A DNA stretch of 64,000 bases from Methylorubrum aminovorans (lineage in GTDB: Bacteria; Pseudomonadota; Alphaproteobacteria; Rhizobiales; Beijerinckiaceae): the NCBI RefSeq assembly GCF_022179725.1, contig NZ_BPRC01000004.1, forward strand, positions 124,001 to 188,000, given 5' to 3'. The notes beneath the pieces are model-generated. The model was not told the origin of the DNA. It saw only the letters and a list, made by a program, of their open reading frames with translations, and did not search any database. Made by a program: the position numbers and the translations under genes. The first letter of the stretch is position 1. Every line of letters begins with the position of its first letter. This document shows positions 31,948 through 41,075 of the stretch, one piece after another.

Positions 31948-33104
31948 CCGCCCTCGACCGGCCGCTCGCGGCCGCCCGGGCCTCCTCCGCGACGGATTAT
32001 CGGGCCGAGACTGCGACCCGTTTCGAGGTCTCGGCCCTCCGGGGCGGCACTGCGCCGACGCCGTTCCAGGGCGCCGACTGGCTCGCGAGCTGGTACGAGG
32101 CCATGGCCGGCCGGGCCGGCCTGACGCCGGTCATCGTCACGGTGCGCCAGGCCCGAACGGGGGAGCTCGCCCTCGTGCTGCCGCTGGTGCTGCGGCGGAT
32201 CGGATCGCTGCGGCTGATCGAGTTCGCCGATCTCGACCTGACCGACTACAACGCTCCGCTGATCGGGCCGGCCGCGCCCCGGGACCGGCGTGAGGCGGCG
32301 CGGCTGTGGCGGGCGGTGCGCCGCGCCCTGCCACCCGCGGATCTCGTGCGCCTCGCCAAGATGGAAACGGCCTTCGGGGGAGCGCCGAACCCCTTGGCTC
32401 TCCTGCCTGGGGCGATCGCCTGCGCCCTCAACGGCAACCTCGTGCGCCTCGGTCCGGATTACGATGCCTGGCGCTATGCCGGGCTCGAGCGGACGGCGCG
32501 CAAGGAGCTGGAGCGGATCTGGCGGGTCTTCACCAAGCATCCGGACGCGGCCTTTGAGCGGGTGACCGACCCTGCGTGGGCCCGCGCGGTGCTCGCGGCG
32601 ATCGAGAACCTGCAGAAGCGCCGGATGGACGCGCTGGGGGCGACGTACTTCCTCAACGAGCCCGACGTGGCGGCGGTCTACCACCGCCTCGTGGAGCGCG
32701 GGCTCGCTGACGGGAGCACGGTCGTCACCGCCCTCGTGGCCGGCGGCGAGATCGTGGCGGGGCTCCTCGGTCTGCGCCTAGGCGAGCGCTACATCATGAT
32801 CCGCATCGGCCAGGCGGGCGGGCGCTGGTCGAACTGCTCGCCGGGCCGGCTCGTTATCGAGCGCACCATGGCGTTCCTCCACGCCGAGGGGGTGCGCTGC
32901 GTCGATTTCAGCATCGGCAACTACGACTACAAGCGTCGCTTCGGCACCGAGCCGCTCGCCCTCGTCGACCTCGTCGCCCCGCTGGGCTGGCGGGGGCTCG
33001 CGCCGGCCCTGCGCGCCCGGCTCGTCGGCCGCCTGCGCGCCCATCCCGAACTCGACCGGCGCCTGCGGGCCTGGCTCGGTAGGTTCACCTTCGCCAAGGT
33101 CTGA
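31944..33104 (+). CDS. CelD/BcsL-type GNAT acyltransferase
   Basis: A 386-residue protein of the group annotated as cellulose biosynthesis CelD or GNAT acetyltransferase, found in exopolysaccharide loci. It has an N-terminal F-x-W-LASWYEAMAG block with acceptor-site LALVLPLVLRRIGSLRLIEF, and a C-terminal acetyltransferase domain (LVAGGEIVAGLLGLRLGERY; SPGRLVIERTMAFLHAEGVR; FSIGNYDYKRRFG). GTG 31944 is taken as start because it sits in the stop of the preceding gene; the open frame upstream is the out-of-frame shadow of that gene. Probable role: acyl decoration of the polysaccharide or a precursor. Confidence 0.82.
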   Translation: MTALDRPLAAARASSATDYRAETATRFEVSALRGGTAPTPFQGADWLASWYEAMAGRAGLTPVIVTVRQARTGELALVLPLVLRRIGSLRLIEFADLDLTDYNAPLIGPAAPRDRREAARLWRAVRRALPPADLVRLAKMETAFGGAPNPLALLPGAIACALNGNLVRLGPDYDAWRYAGLERTARKELERIWRVFTKHPDAAFERVTDPAWARAVLAAIENLQKRRMDALGATYFLNEPDVAAVYHRLVERGLADGSTVVTALVAGGEIVAGLLGLRLGERYIMIRIGQAGGRWSNCSPGRLVIERTMAFLHAEGVRCVDFSIGNYDYKRRFGTEPLALVDLVAPLGWRGLAPALRARLVGRLRAHPELDRRLRAWLGRFTFAKV

Positions 33105-33109
33105 GATCC

Positions 33110-33892
33110 ATGCCCTCGTCGGAGACGCTCGCACCCTTCGAGACGCTGCGCGACAAAGTCGGGCGGCGTCTCGCACGGGCGGTGGTGACGCGCCGCATCC
33201 CCCTCGCCCCTCTCCTCCGGGATACGCGCGCCGCCGTGAGCTTCACCTTCGACGACATCGCCGTCTCGGCGGCCGGGACCGGCGCACGCATCCTGGAGGA
33301 GAGGGGCATGCGGGGCACGTTCTACGTCTGCGGCGGAATCGCCGGCACCGTCTCGGAACTCTACCCGCTGGCGAGCCTCGACGCCGTGGCGGATCTTGCC
33401 CGCCGCGGCCACGAGATCGGCTGTCACACGGCCACGCATCCGAGCGCCGCCCGGACGGGCCTGGGCGCCTACCTGCGGGACGTCGAGGCCAACGCGCGCA
33501 TTTTGGAACCGGTCGTCGGGCCGCTCTCGACCTTCGCCTATCCGTACGGCGCCATCGGGCTCGCCCACAAGCTGCGCCTTCAGGAGCGTTTCCTCGCCTG
33601 CCGGGGCGTCCACGGCGGCCCGATCACGGGCGCGGCCGACCGCGGTCGCCTAGAGGCAGTCGCCCTGGAGAACGCGGCCCTCGGCGAGGTGGAGATCGAC
33701 GCCTGGCTCGACGCCGCCGTGGCGCGGCGGGCGTGGTTGGTGTTCTACGCCCATGACGTGGCGGCTCAGCCTTCGTTGTTCGGCGTCACGCCGGAGCGTC
33801 TCGCCTACGCGATCGAGGGCGCCCGCGCCCGCGGTTGCCGCATCGGAACCGTCCGGGACATCCTGCGGACCAGTCAGGGCCTCACCGGGTAG
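33110..33892 (+). CDS. polysaccharide deacetylase (NodB family, CE4)
   Basis: A 260-residue NodB-fold protein. SFTFDD gives the catalytic base Asp48 and metal-binding Asp49, and HTATH (His106, His110) completes the zinc site; FAYPYG and VFYAHD are the later motifs. No signal peptide is present, so it may act in the cytoplasm on a lipid-linked or nucleotide sugar, or the N terminus may start further upstream. It follows the acyltransferase by five bases. Its 3' end overlaps the convergent polymerase gene by 19 bases. Confidence 0.88.
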   Translation: MPSSETLAPFETLRDKVGRRLARAVVTRRIPLAPLLRDTRAAVSFTFDDIAVSAAGTGARILEERGMRGTFYVCGGIAGTVSELYPLASLDAVADLARRGHEIGCHTATHPSAARTGLGAYLRDVEANARILEPVVGPLSTFAYPYGAIGLAHKLRLQERFLACRGVHGGPITGAADRGRLEAVALENAALGEVEIDAWLDAAVARRAWLVFYAHDVAAQPSLFGVTPERLAYAIEGARARGCRIGTVRDILRTSQGLTG

Positions 33893-35154
33893 CAGGCGAG
33901 ATAGCGCAGGCCGAAGATCGCGATCAGGAAACTGACCCAGACGGCGCTGTCGCGCAGGAAGAAGACCGTCTCGAGAGCGGCTACGAAAATGCAGAACAGC
34001 CAGATCCTGAAGAACAGGAGCGCGAGCCCGCGCTTGGTTGGGTCGAGACGGGCTCGCATGAAATCCAGGAGCGGCATGAGGACGACCACCCACAGCGCGA
34101 GACAGAGGCCAGGGAACCCGGTCGTGAGAGCGAGGTCCAGGTAGGAGTTGTGCGAGTCGGTTGCCTCGGCCGTCCACGCGAGTTGTCCGAGCGGATCGCT
34201 CTGCAGAACCGCATCGGTGCTCCAGAACCCCATGAAGCCGTAACCGGTGAGCGGACGTTCCAGGAAACGATCGATCGCGAAATTCCAGATACCGGTCCGA
34301 TTGGTGAAGGTGGGATCCGAGATCAATTTGGCCACAATATCGGACACGGAGGGAATGACGGCCGATCCCACGGTCATCAAGTTGTAGAGTGCAAGTGCTC
34401 CCAGGCAGAGCGCCAGAAAGAGAAGCCGCGAGCGGGTTCGAAGAGCGAGCCGCGAAACCAGAAGGATGACCGGCATCAGCGCTGTCGGCTGCTTCGTCCC
34501 GGTGAAGAGCAGAAAGACGAGCGAGAGGACGAAGAGGACGCCACCGAAAAGATGCCTGCCCTGTCCGGCCAGGAAGGCCCCGATAAACAGAAAGACGATC
34601 ATCATCGGGCCGGCCGTCGACTTATGATCGTATATGCCGCGCCAGTCGCCCGCCAGACCGGCCTCGCGCGGCGCATCGGCTTGATGGACCGAGAGCGCCG
34701 GAACCAGGAGAACGGCGAGATAGCACAGGACGACCACGATCATGGCTGCTGTGCCGAGCCAGAGTTCGAGGTCGCGCTGGGTGCGAGGCAGGATTGGCAG
34801 CACTCCGACGATGCTCATCACCATGGCGCAGAGAACGAGCCGGCGCACGGATGTGCCCGGGTTCACCCCGAGAACGGCTGAGACTGCGAACCAGGCAAGG
34901 AGTAGAAGATAGGCCGGATGCAGCAGCGGCCGCGCGCCCCGCCAACCGAGGTCGATCAGCTTCGCCATCGTGAGGCAGTAGAGCGCCACGTAGAGGACCT
35001 GGTTCAGCAGGTCGCCCGAACTCAGGTCGCCGGGCGGTCGCGAAAGATCGCTCAAGGGGTCGAGCGTGATCCAGAACACCATGAGGCTGCCCAGGAACAG
35101 GACCGCTCGCTGGACGGTATCGCGACCCTGGGAGGCGATAGAAGCAGTGGTCAC
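33874..35154 (-). CDS. O-antigen ligase/polymerase (Wzy-type) membrane protein
   Basis: A 426-residue protein with about 11 hydrophobic segments and a large periplasmic loop. The loop contains RTGIWNFAIDRFLERPLTGYG and TDSHNSYLDLALTTGFPGL, the R-x-x-x-W and H-N-x-[FY] features of the O-antigen ligase/Wzy_C family. In this context it should polymerise repeat units in the periplasm. It is the last gene of a minus-strand set (glycosyltransferase, flippase, GH10, glycosyltransferase, polymerase), with only five bases to the glycosyltransferase upstream. Confidence 0.85.
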   Translation of the reverse strand: MTTASIASQGRDTVQRAVLFLGSLMVFWITLDPLSDLSRPPGDLSSGDLLNQVLYVALYCLTMAKLIDLGWRGARPLLHPAYLLLLAWFAVSAVLGVNPGTSVRRLVLCAMVMSIVGVLPILPRTQRDLELWLGTAAMIVVVLCYLAVLLVPALSVHQADAPREAGLAGDWRGIYDHKSTAGPMMIVFLFIGAFLAGQGRHLFGGVLFVLSLVFLLFTGTKQPTALMPVILLVSRLALRTRSRLLFLALCLGALALYNLMTVGSAVIPSVSDIVAKLISDPTFTNRTGIWNFAIDRFLERPLTGYGFMGFWSTDAVLQSDPLGQLAWTAEATDSHNSYLDLALTTGFPGLCLALWVVVLMPLLDFMRARLDPTKRGLALLFFRIWLFCIFVAALETVFFLRDSAVWVSFLIAIFGLRYLACYPVRP

Positions 35155-35159
35155 GAGGC

Positions 35160-36191
35160 TTACCGCGCTTTCCGGTACTGCTCTGGACGCAGGCGGAACT
35201 GCGCTCCGATCCGGCCGACTGCCTCTGCGATGGGATGGCTGGCGATCAGCGGGTTGCGGGAGGCAAGGAGCCGGCGCGCGGCGCGGATGGGACTGAGACC
35301 GAGCAGAGCGATGCTCTTAGCCAGGATGCGCGCCTGGCCGCCGATCGTCCGCACCTGTTTCCGCTCGATCATGTAGTTGATCGCACCGTAGCGCAGGCTG
35401 CGGGCTAGCACCCAACGAAGCTGGGTGCGGGCGATTGGGACCGTCTCGCTCGCACGGGCGCCGTTCTCGAACCAGGCCGTAAATCCGGCGGCACAGCACC
35501 TCTTGAAAAAGTCGATATCACCTCCGCCGACGAAGTTGAAGGCGTCATCGAAGTTCGGATATCCTATCCTGTCGAGGACGGTTGCCCGAATGAGAACATT
35601 GCCGCTCCCATAGAGAAATGGGACCGGTCCGGTGGTGCTGTAGTAGGGCAAGAAGACCGGATGAGCGGCGAAGAAGCCGGCATCGCTGCGCTCGAACTTC
35701 GCGACGACCGGCCCGCCGACGAGATCGGCGCCGCTGCGTTCCTGGGCTTCGAGCAGGTGGCGCAGCCAATCTGGCTCCGCCTCCTCGTCATCGTCGATCA
35801 TCGCAATGAAGGGCGCGCTTGGATAGAGTGTGCGCGCAGCCGCGAATGCGGCGCTGCAGGCCTCGCAATTGCCGGCCCGTGGCACCACGATGACGGCGCC
35901 AGCGAGACTGGAACCTTGCAGGAAGGCCTTTGCGATCGCCGCACCCTCGCGGCCGGACGGGTCATTGTCTGCGACAAGGCAGACGAATGGTAGCCTCACA
36001 TCTTGCGCTGCGAGCGACTGCAGGGTTCGTGTCAGAAGGTGAGGCCGGCGCATGGTTGGTATGCACACGACCACCTCGGGCGCCTCGACGGGGCCGTGGT
36101 GCACGACCTCATACGTTGCCGCACACTCGTCCCGGCGGGAGGGCATTCGCCAGGTTCCACCGTGGTTCATCGATGCAGTCATGGTGACCAT
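35160..36191 (-). CDS. family 2 glycosyltransferase
   Basis: A GT-A-fold glycosyltransferase of about 343 residues: VVVCIPTMRRPHLLTRTLQS opens the nucleotide-binding fold, VADNDPSG and FIAMIDDDEEAEPDWLRHLL carry the DxD metal site, and FNFVGGGDIDFFKRCCAAGF is the acceptor-side ED-like block. The start is uncertain: ATG at 36191, 36182 and 36170 are all in frame, with weak ribosome binding sites. A further upstream extension lacks conserved features. It lies between the GH10 and polymerase genes. Confidence 0.85.
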   Translation of the reverse strand: MVTMTASMNHGGTWRMPSRRDECAATYEVVHHGPVEAPEVVVCIPTMRRPHLLTRTLQSLAAQDVRLPFVCLVADNDPSGREGAAIAKAFLQGSSLAGAVIVVPRAGNCEACSAAFAAARTLYPSAPFIAMIDDDEEAEPDWLRHLLEAQERSGADLVGGPVVAKFERSDAGFFAAHPVFLPYYSTTGPVPFLYGSGNVLIRATVLDRIGYPNFDDAFNFVGGGDIDFFKRCCAAGFTAWFENGARASETVPIARTQLRWVLARSLRYGAINYMIERKQVRTIGGQARILAKSIALLGLSPIRAARRLLASRNPLIASHPIAEAVGRIGAQFRLRPEQYRKAR

Positions 36192-36312
36192 CCTGGTCTC
36201 AAAGCGATCAGACCGCGCCTGAGACGATCGGCCAGGCGCGCTCGCTGGATTTGGACGGAACCGGATCGACGTCGGGTGCCGCATGAAGTTCGAGATCTGC
36301 GCCGTGCAGTGC

Positions 36313-37518
36313 TCAAGGCGTTGTTCCCGCAAGGCCGCCCGCTCGACCCTGAGAGCATCCAAGGCCGGGCGATCGCCCCTCTGTGGGAACCCGCCGTCGG
36401 AAATGCTGCATCACCTCGTGCAGGGGCTTGGGCTTTAGGTCATCGTCGAGGGGGAGCGAGCGGGTCGGCAGGCCGTCCAGCCGCGGCTTGTGCCAGCGAG
36501 TCCAACTGTCGCGGTCGCGCAGGCCCCAGGTCAACACTGCGTCGGCGCCGCCGCCTTCCGCGATAGCGTCGAGGAGCTGGAAAGCCTGCTGCGCTACGAG
36601 CTCGTCGCGCTGGCGTAGGTCGGCCGGGAAGGTCTGGTCGATGACGTCGAGCTCGGTCACCACCACGACGAGGCCGAGCGCCCGCACCTCTGCGACGAAG
36701 CGCGCCACGGCGGCCCGGTCGATCACGCGGTCCGAGTAGAGGTGGCCCTGCATCCCAACCCCGTGCAGCGGCACGCCCCGCGCCACCAGGCCCTGCACCG
36801 TGCGCAGCATCACGGCGCGCCGGGAGTCGTAGTGCTCGCCCTCGAATTCAAGGAAGTAGTCGCTCAGTAGGAGCTGGGCGGCGGGGTCGGCCTGCGCAGC
36901 AGCACGCAGCGACATCTCGATGTATCCGTCTCCAATCAGGCGCCGCCAGAGGGTGTTGCGCAAGCCGGTACCGCGCTCGGGCGCGTCGTCCGTGAACTCG
37001 TTGACCACGTCCCAGGAGGTGATCGCGCCGCGGTAATGCCCGACCACGTTGGCGATGTGCTTGCGCAGCTCGGCCTCGGCCTCGGCGCGGCTGCGCACTG
37101 TGTCAAGCCAGGGCGGGACTTGGCCGTGGAACACGAGGGCGTGGCCGCGCACGGCGAGGCCGACATTCCGGGCAAAGCGCACGATGGCATCGCCCTCGGT
37201 GAAGTCGAAGGCGCCGCGGGTCGGCCGCAGGCGGTCCCACTTCAGCGCATCCTCCGTTACTACCAAGTCGCAGTCGCGCAGGATCGCCCGCCGGTAGCCC
37301 GCGTCCTGGTCGAGGAGCGAAGCCTGGACTGCGCAACCAATCGGTGTGCCGAGCGGGGCCACCGACCGGGCTCGCGCCGCGGGACCCGGCTTCCCGGTAC
37401 TTGAGCTTGCTGGAGCTGCCGGGGCGGCGGATGAGTCCGGACCGGCTGCCAGGACGGCGGTGCCGAAGACCACGCCCTTCAGGGCCGCCCGGCGATCGAT
37501 GTGCGATGGCTGCGTCAC
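36313..37518 (-). CDS. exported endo-1,4-beta-xylanase-like glycoside hydrolase, GH10
   Basis: A 401-residue retaining glycosidase of family GH10, which cleaves internal beta-1,4 bonds in xylan. The N terminus IDRRAALKGVVFGTAVLAAG resembles a Tat signal. The catalytic acid/base is Glu174 in SWDVVNE and the nucleophile Glu289 in VVTELDV; GHALVFHGQVPPWL and VLTWGLRDRDSW are also GH10 blocks. The enzyme sits inside a polysaccharide biosynthesis operon, 15 bases after the flippase gene. This suggests it trims or releases the polymer made here (as cellulases and lyases do in other clusters) and is not for plant cell wall feeding. Confidence 0.9.
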   Translation of the reverse strand: MTQPSHIDRRAALKGVVFGTAVLAAGPDSSAAPAAPASSSTGKPGPAARARSVAPLGTPIGCAVQASLLDQDAGYRRAILRDCDLVVTEDALKWDRLRPTRGAFDFTEGDAIVRFARNVGLAVRGHALVFHGQVPPWLDTVRSRAEAEAELRKHIANVVGHYRGAITSWDVVNEFTDDAPERGTGLRNTLWRRLIGDGYIEMSLRAAAQADPAAQLLLSDYFLEFEGEHYDSRRAVMLRTVQGLVARGVPLHGVGMQGHLYSDRVIDRAAVARFVAEVRALGLVVVVTELDVIDQTFPADLRQRDELVAQQAFQLLDAIAEGGGADAVLTWGLRDRDSWTRWHKPRLDGLPTRSLPLDDDLKPKPLHEVMQHFRRRVPTEGRSPGLGCSQGRAGGLAGTTP

Positions 37519-37533
37519 AATCGGTTTCCTGTT

Positions 37534-38874
37534 TCAAGCCAGCGGTCTAGGGTCAGCCGCTCCCAGCCCCCGGCGGCCGAAGGCGTAGGTGCCGAGGCTG
37601 GAGGCCAAGTAGGCGACCAGGAAGACGGCGTTTATCATCCCGGCCCATTGCGCTGGACCGTGGAACTGCCAGAACACGGCCGCGATCAAGGTGGATTTCA
37701 GCAGGATCAAGAGACTGGAGATCCAGAACAGGCCGAACATCCGCTGCCAAGCATAGAGCAGCTCGGCCTGGTACTCGATCAGGTTGCGCAGGGCCGGCAC
37801 TGCCCAGAGCAGGGGCAAGATCGGGGCTGCCTTGGCGACCTCGCGACCGAGCAGGCTGGGCCAGACTTGGAGCGCCAGGGTGATGACCGCGAAGACCGCC
37901 GTGGAGACGATCAGGATGCCGACCTCGGTGACTAGCTTGGCCCAGGTCCCCCGCATCGCGGCTGGGTCGCGCAACAGGGCGCGAATCATGATCACGTTGA
38001 ACGCCCGCACCGGCATCGCGGTGAGGTCGACGAGGCGCATGCAGGTGGCAAAGAGGCCAGCATTCGCCTCGCCCCCGAGGGCGAGGACCAGCACCTTGTC
38101 GCTCTCCCCCTGGCCAGCTGATACGACGTAGGCCCCCGCAAGCGCCAGGGCGTTGCGACCGCGCAGCAGCAGAGAGCGGCGGCGCAGGCGAAGGCGCGCT
38201 CGCGGTAGCAGGGTAGCGGCGACGACCAGGAGCGCGGTGAGGTTGGCCGCCGCGTAGGCGAGCCCCCATGCTGCGAGGCTGTGGTCGCTCGATCCTAGGA
38301 AGGCGAGCGCCGCGAGGGTTCGGGCGAGGAAGCCGATGTTGTACGCCGCGGCGGAGCGGGCGTAGCGGCCGAGGCCGCCGTTGATCACCGCCACGAGGTC
38401 GATGAGCCGCCAGACCACAACCTCAACCGCGACGACCGTCAGGTAGGCGAGGAGCTGGCCCGGGAAGAAGGCCCAGTGGACGAGCAGCGCCAGCCCAAGG
38501 CAGAACGGCAGCGAGACCGCGAGCCAGACGGCATAGGATCCGAGATAGCGGCCGAGGAGCCGCGGGCGCGTTGCCGAGACCGCCACCATGTTAGCGCCGT
38601 ACCCGAAAGCGGCGAGGCGCGACAGCACCATGCCGACCGCAGCGCTGGTGGCGAACAGGCCGAAATCGTCAAGGCCGAGCGCGCTCGTTAAAGAGATAAA
38701 GTAGACGAGCGAGAGCAGGAGCCGGGTTACCGAGCCACCGAGCAGGTGGACGTAGCCTCGCACAAGGCCGCGCTCCCCCAGTCCGGCCCAGGCCGCGCGC
38801 AGCCGCCGAAGGAATAGCAGACGGCGCATCCGGCTAGGTTCGTCGATCAGCAGGTCTGTCCGGCTGTCCTGCAT
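37534..38874 (-). CDS. polysaccharide flippase (Wzx/MVF-type)
   Basis: A 446-residue polytopic membrane protein with about 12-14 hydrophobic segments, basic at its N terminus, with a helix pattern like lipid-linked oligosaccharide flippases (LGLDDFGLFATSAAVGMVLS; SDKVLVLALGGEANAGLFAT). It should move undecaprenyl-linked repeat units to the periplasm for the polymerase encoded at 33874-35154. Family assignment is from topology and the GLFATS/AG-FAT repeats. An equivalent gene lies at 56608-57933. Confidence 0.83.
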   Translation of the reverse strand: MQDSRTDLLIDEPSRMRRLLFLRRLRAAWAGLGERGLVRGYVHLLGGSVTRLLLSLVYFISLTSALGLDDFGLFATSAAVGMVLSRLAAFGYGANMVAVSATRPRLLGRYLGSYAVWLAVSLPFCLGLALLVHWAFFPGQLLAYLTVVAVEVVVWRLIDLVAVINGGLGRYARSAAAYNIGFLARTLAALAFLGSSDHSLAAWGLAYAAANLTALLVVAATLLPRARLRLRRRSLLLRGRNALALAGAYVVSAGQGESDKVLVLALGGEANAGLFATCMRLVDLTAMPVRAFNVIMIRALLRDPAAMRGTWAKLVTEVGILIVSTAVFAVITLALQVWPSLLGREVAKAAPILPLLWAVPALRNLIEYQAELLYAWQRMFGLFWISSLLILLKSTLIAAVFWQFHGPAQWAGMINAVFLVAYLASSLGTYAFGRRGLGAADPRPLA

Positions 38875-39002
38875 CGGGCTCCTCTGGGTGGAAATGGGTC
38901 AGCCCGTACCGATCCTGCACAGGCCCACCCATTGATTCGCTAGAGCCTGCGGCCCGCGTGCCAAGACAACTCTGCCAAAGACGCCTCCCGGGTAGGACGG
39001 CG

Positions 39003-40142
39003 TCAGAGCCCAGCGAGTGCGTCAGCGATCATCGTGACGGCTGCGCGGCGCCGTGCTTCGTTCCAGGCCCAACCCACCTCCGGATTGTGGGTTCGCGGGT
39101 GGCGCACCGCCTCGACTAGGGCAGCCGCAAAATTCTCGGGCGTCTCGGCCACCCGCAGGCTGTCGGGCACCACGTCGAGTCCTCGGACCCCAAGCCTGGT
39201 GGACACGGCAGGCGTGCCGGTGGCGGCCAGTTCCAGGGTCTTGATCTGGATGCCAGTACCCGCGATGGTCGGCACAGCGGCGACCCGCACGCCGGCCAGA
39301 AAGGCGCGCGCGTCCGGCACGAGGCCGAGGCGCCGGATCCGCCCCTCCGGTAACGCCTCCGATCCTGCACCCGCCACCGCGATGCTCATTTCTGGCGGCA
39401 GGCGCGGCACTACATGTTCGAGGAACCACGTCATGCCCTCGCGCACCGGTGGCCAGCTCCAGGTACCGATGAGACCGATGTCGTAGTCAACACTCGCCCG
39501 CACCGGATCGGAGCCAAGAGGGAAAAATAAAGGCAGCACGGCCCCATGCGTGATGTCGAGGTCGCGTCTGGCGCGGTCGGCGTCAGCCTGTGATAAGAAC
39601 CACGCGAAACACCCCTCTGCCCCTGCATGCCGCTCGAGTTCAGCGTTGAGCCGGGCCTCCCGTGCATAAATTGCCCGCCACCAGAGGCGTCGGGCCGCCT
39701 TGGCCACCATGGCGTACGATGCCGCCTGGATATCGTGGAAAATCACCCCTACAGGAATGGATCCAATGAGTTCGCGTACGAACGGATAAAGATTGACGTG
39801 ATCTACAATGAGCAATTCTGGCCTAGCACGGATGATCTCCTCTTTAAGACGATGGGCCGGCAGGTAATTAAATTTTTCTGAGGAAATAGGATGACCTGAG
39901 CGCAGGCTGCGCCATGCCCAGGACAGTTTATCGACTGGGGGCGCCGTTGCAGTCTCAATCGGGATTGTCCCCAAGAGTACACTGTCTACAGGAGATGCCA
40001 CCCGAAATGGTGCACGCCCGTATGCATAAAGTGTAACATCGTGGCCAAGTTCCGTGAGTACCGCCAAGATTGCCTGGGTGGCAATTTCACTGCCCGTCTT
40101 TGAGGTATTGGGCACAATAGTGGTGAGCAGGGAAATTTTCAT
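39003..40142 (-). CDS. family 4 (GT-B) glycosyltransferase
   Basis: A 379-residue glycosyltransferase. It starts MKISLLTTIVPNTSKTGSE with the usual N-terminal acceptor domain (HDVTLYAYG, LLIVDHVNLYPFVRELI). The C-terminal donor domain has IGLIGTWSWPPVREGMTWFL and GTGIQIKTLELAATGTPAVS, where the E-x(7)-E-like donor motif is partly conserved. Its 5' part and the upstream DNA are AT-rich. It is first in the minus-strand gene set, so the set's main promoter is probably in the AT-rich segment beyond 40142. Confidence 0.83.
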   Translation of the reverse strand: MKISLLTTIVPNTSKTGSEIATQAILAVLTELGHDVTLYAYGRAPFRVASPVDSVLLGTIPIETATAPPVDKLSWAWRSLRSGHPISSEKFNYLPAHRLKEEIIRARPELLIVDHVNLYPFVRELIGSIPVGVIFHDIQAASYAMVAKAARRLWWRAIYAREARLNAELERHAGAEGCFAWFLSQADADRARRDLDITHGAVLPLFFPLGSDPVRASVDYDIGLIGTWSWPPVREGMTWFLEHVVPRLPPEMSIAVAGAGSEALPEGRIRRLGLVPDARAFLAGVRVAAVPTIAGTGIQIKTLELAATGTPAVSTRLGVRGLDVVPDSLRVAETPENFAAALVEAVRHPRTHNPEVGWAWNEARRRAAVTMIADALAGL

Positions 40143-41041
40143 GAGCTTATAAGAGATATAAATAAGTTTATATTTCGCTAATTAGAGACATTATTATGTG
40201 CCAGAGCTCGTACATGCTGTTTATATCGATAATAATATTGCTCAGCTAATGCTTAAAAATTGATCGTATTGCAAGGATTGGTTTAGGTGAAATATTGCAC
40301 GGCAAGGGCTATGGATCGATCAAGCGGCTACGGCTGACAAATTTGAGCGTGAGATCTGCCTCTTGGTATATTGATGCTCGAGAGCTTCACCATATATTTG
40401 GATTGGTTGGGGCTGCAGTTTATATCAGTAACCGCTTGACATATTGTCGTGATTATGCAATTGTTTCTTACGTAATCTGTACCGACAGTCGAATTGGTCA
40501 TCTGGAATATGGATTAGAGTATATTAAATAAAATTTGAAGGGAACTGAAACGCGTGATGTCTGAGCCGCGATTATGAATTATGATAAGATATTAGTGAGA
40601 GTATTGGGCCTTTTTCAAGCAGTATTGCTTATAATAATGTCGATGAGAGATAAGTTTCCTATTATAAGAAATATTAATAATTATTAAATTTTATCTTTGT
40701 AAATATAAGACCACAGGATGGAATAGTCTATAGTGAAAGTTTTGTTATATATTATAGTTAGCTGTATTTTCATATTTTAATTACCCGAATTTATTATATT
40801 ATTAGCCCTAATCGTAATCTTGTTGCTATTTCACGCAGCCTTTCCAAAAATTGCAAAGATTTTCCGCTATATGATTGCCTCTTAATTGTAAGATATTGTT
40901 ATTGTATGCAGTGGTGCTGGGGACGAAGGACTTGCCCGTCAGACCCTCGGGAAATGGCAGCGCCCGCATCACCAAAACATTCAATGGAATCAGCGGGGCA
41001 GGCTCTGCTAGAGTCGTGCCCGGCGGTGTTGCGACGGGACA
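40143..41041. other. ~0.9-kb AT-rich segment without a supported gene
   Basis: From about 40143 to 40910 the DNA is strikingly AT-rich for this chromosome, with runs such as ATTAATAATTATTAAATTTT near 40670. One 78-codon frame at 40295-40531 starts with TTG, lacks a ribosome binding site and resembles nothing I know. The segment most likely holds the promoter of the glycosyltransferase gene at its left end and is otherwise foreign spacer DNA. Composition returns to normal at the IS630 remnant. Confidence 0.6.
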
Positions 41042-41075
41042 GTGACTGGTGCGTTACCCGGTAAAGGAGTCCGCG

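Noticed and set aside
33835-34881. Long + strand frame opposite the Wzy-type gene
   Set aside because: Its product is Glu/His/Arg-rich, the mirror of membrane-protein codons, while the minus strand encodes a convincing polytopic polymerase.
40295-40531. 78-codon frame in the AT-rich segment
   Set aside because: TTG start, no ribosome binding site and no resemblance to a known protein; open frames of this size occur by chance.
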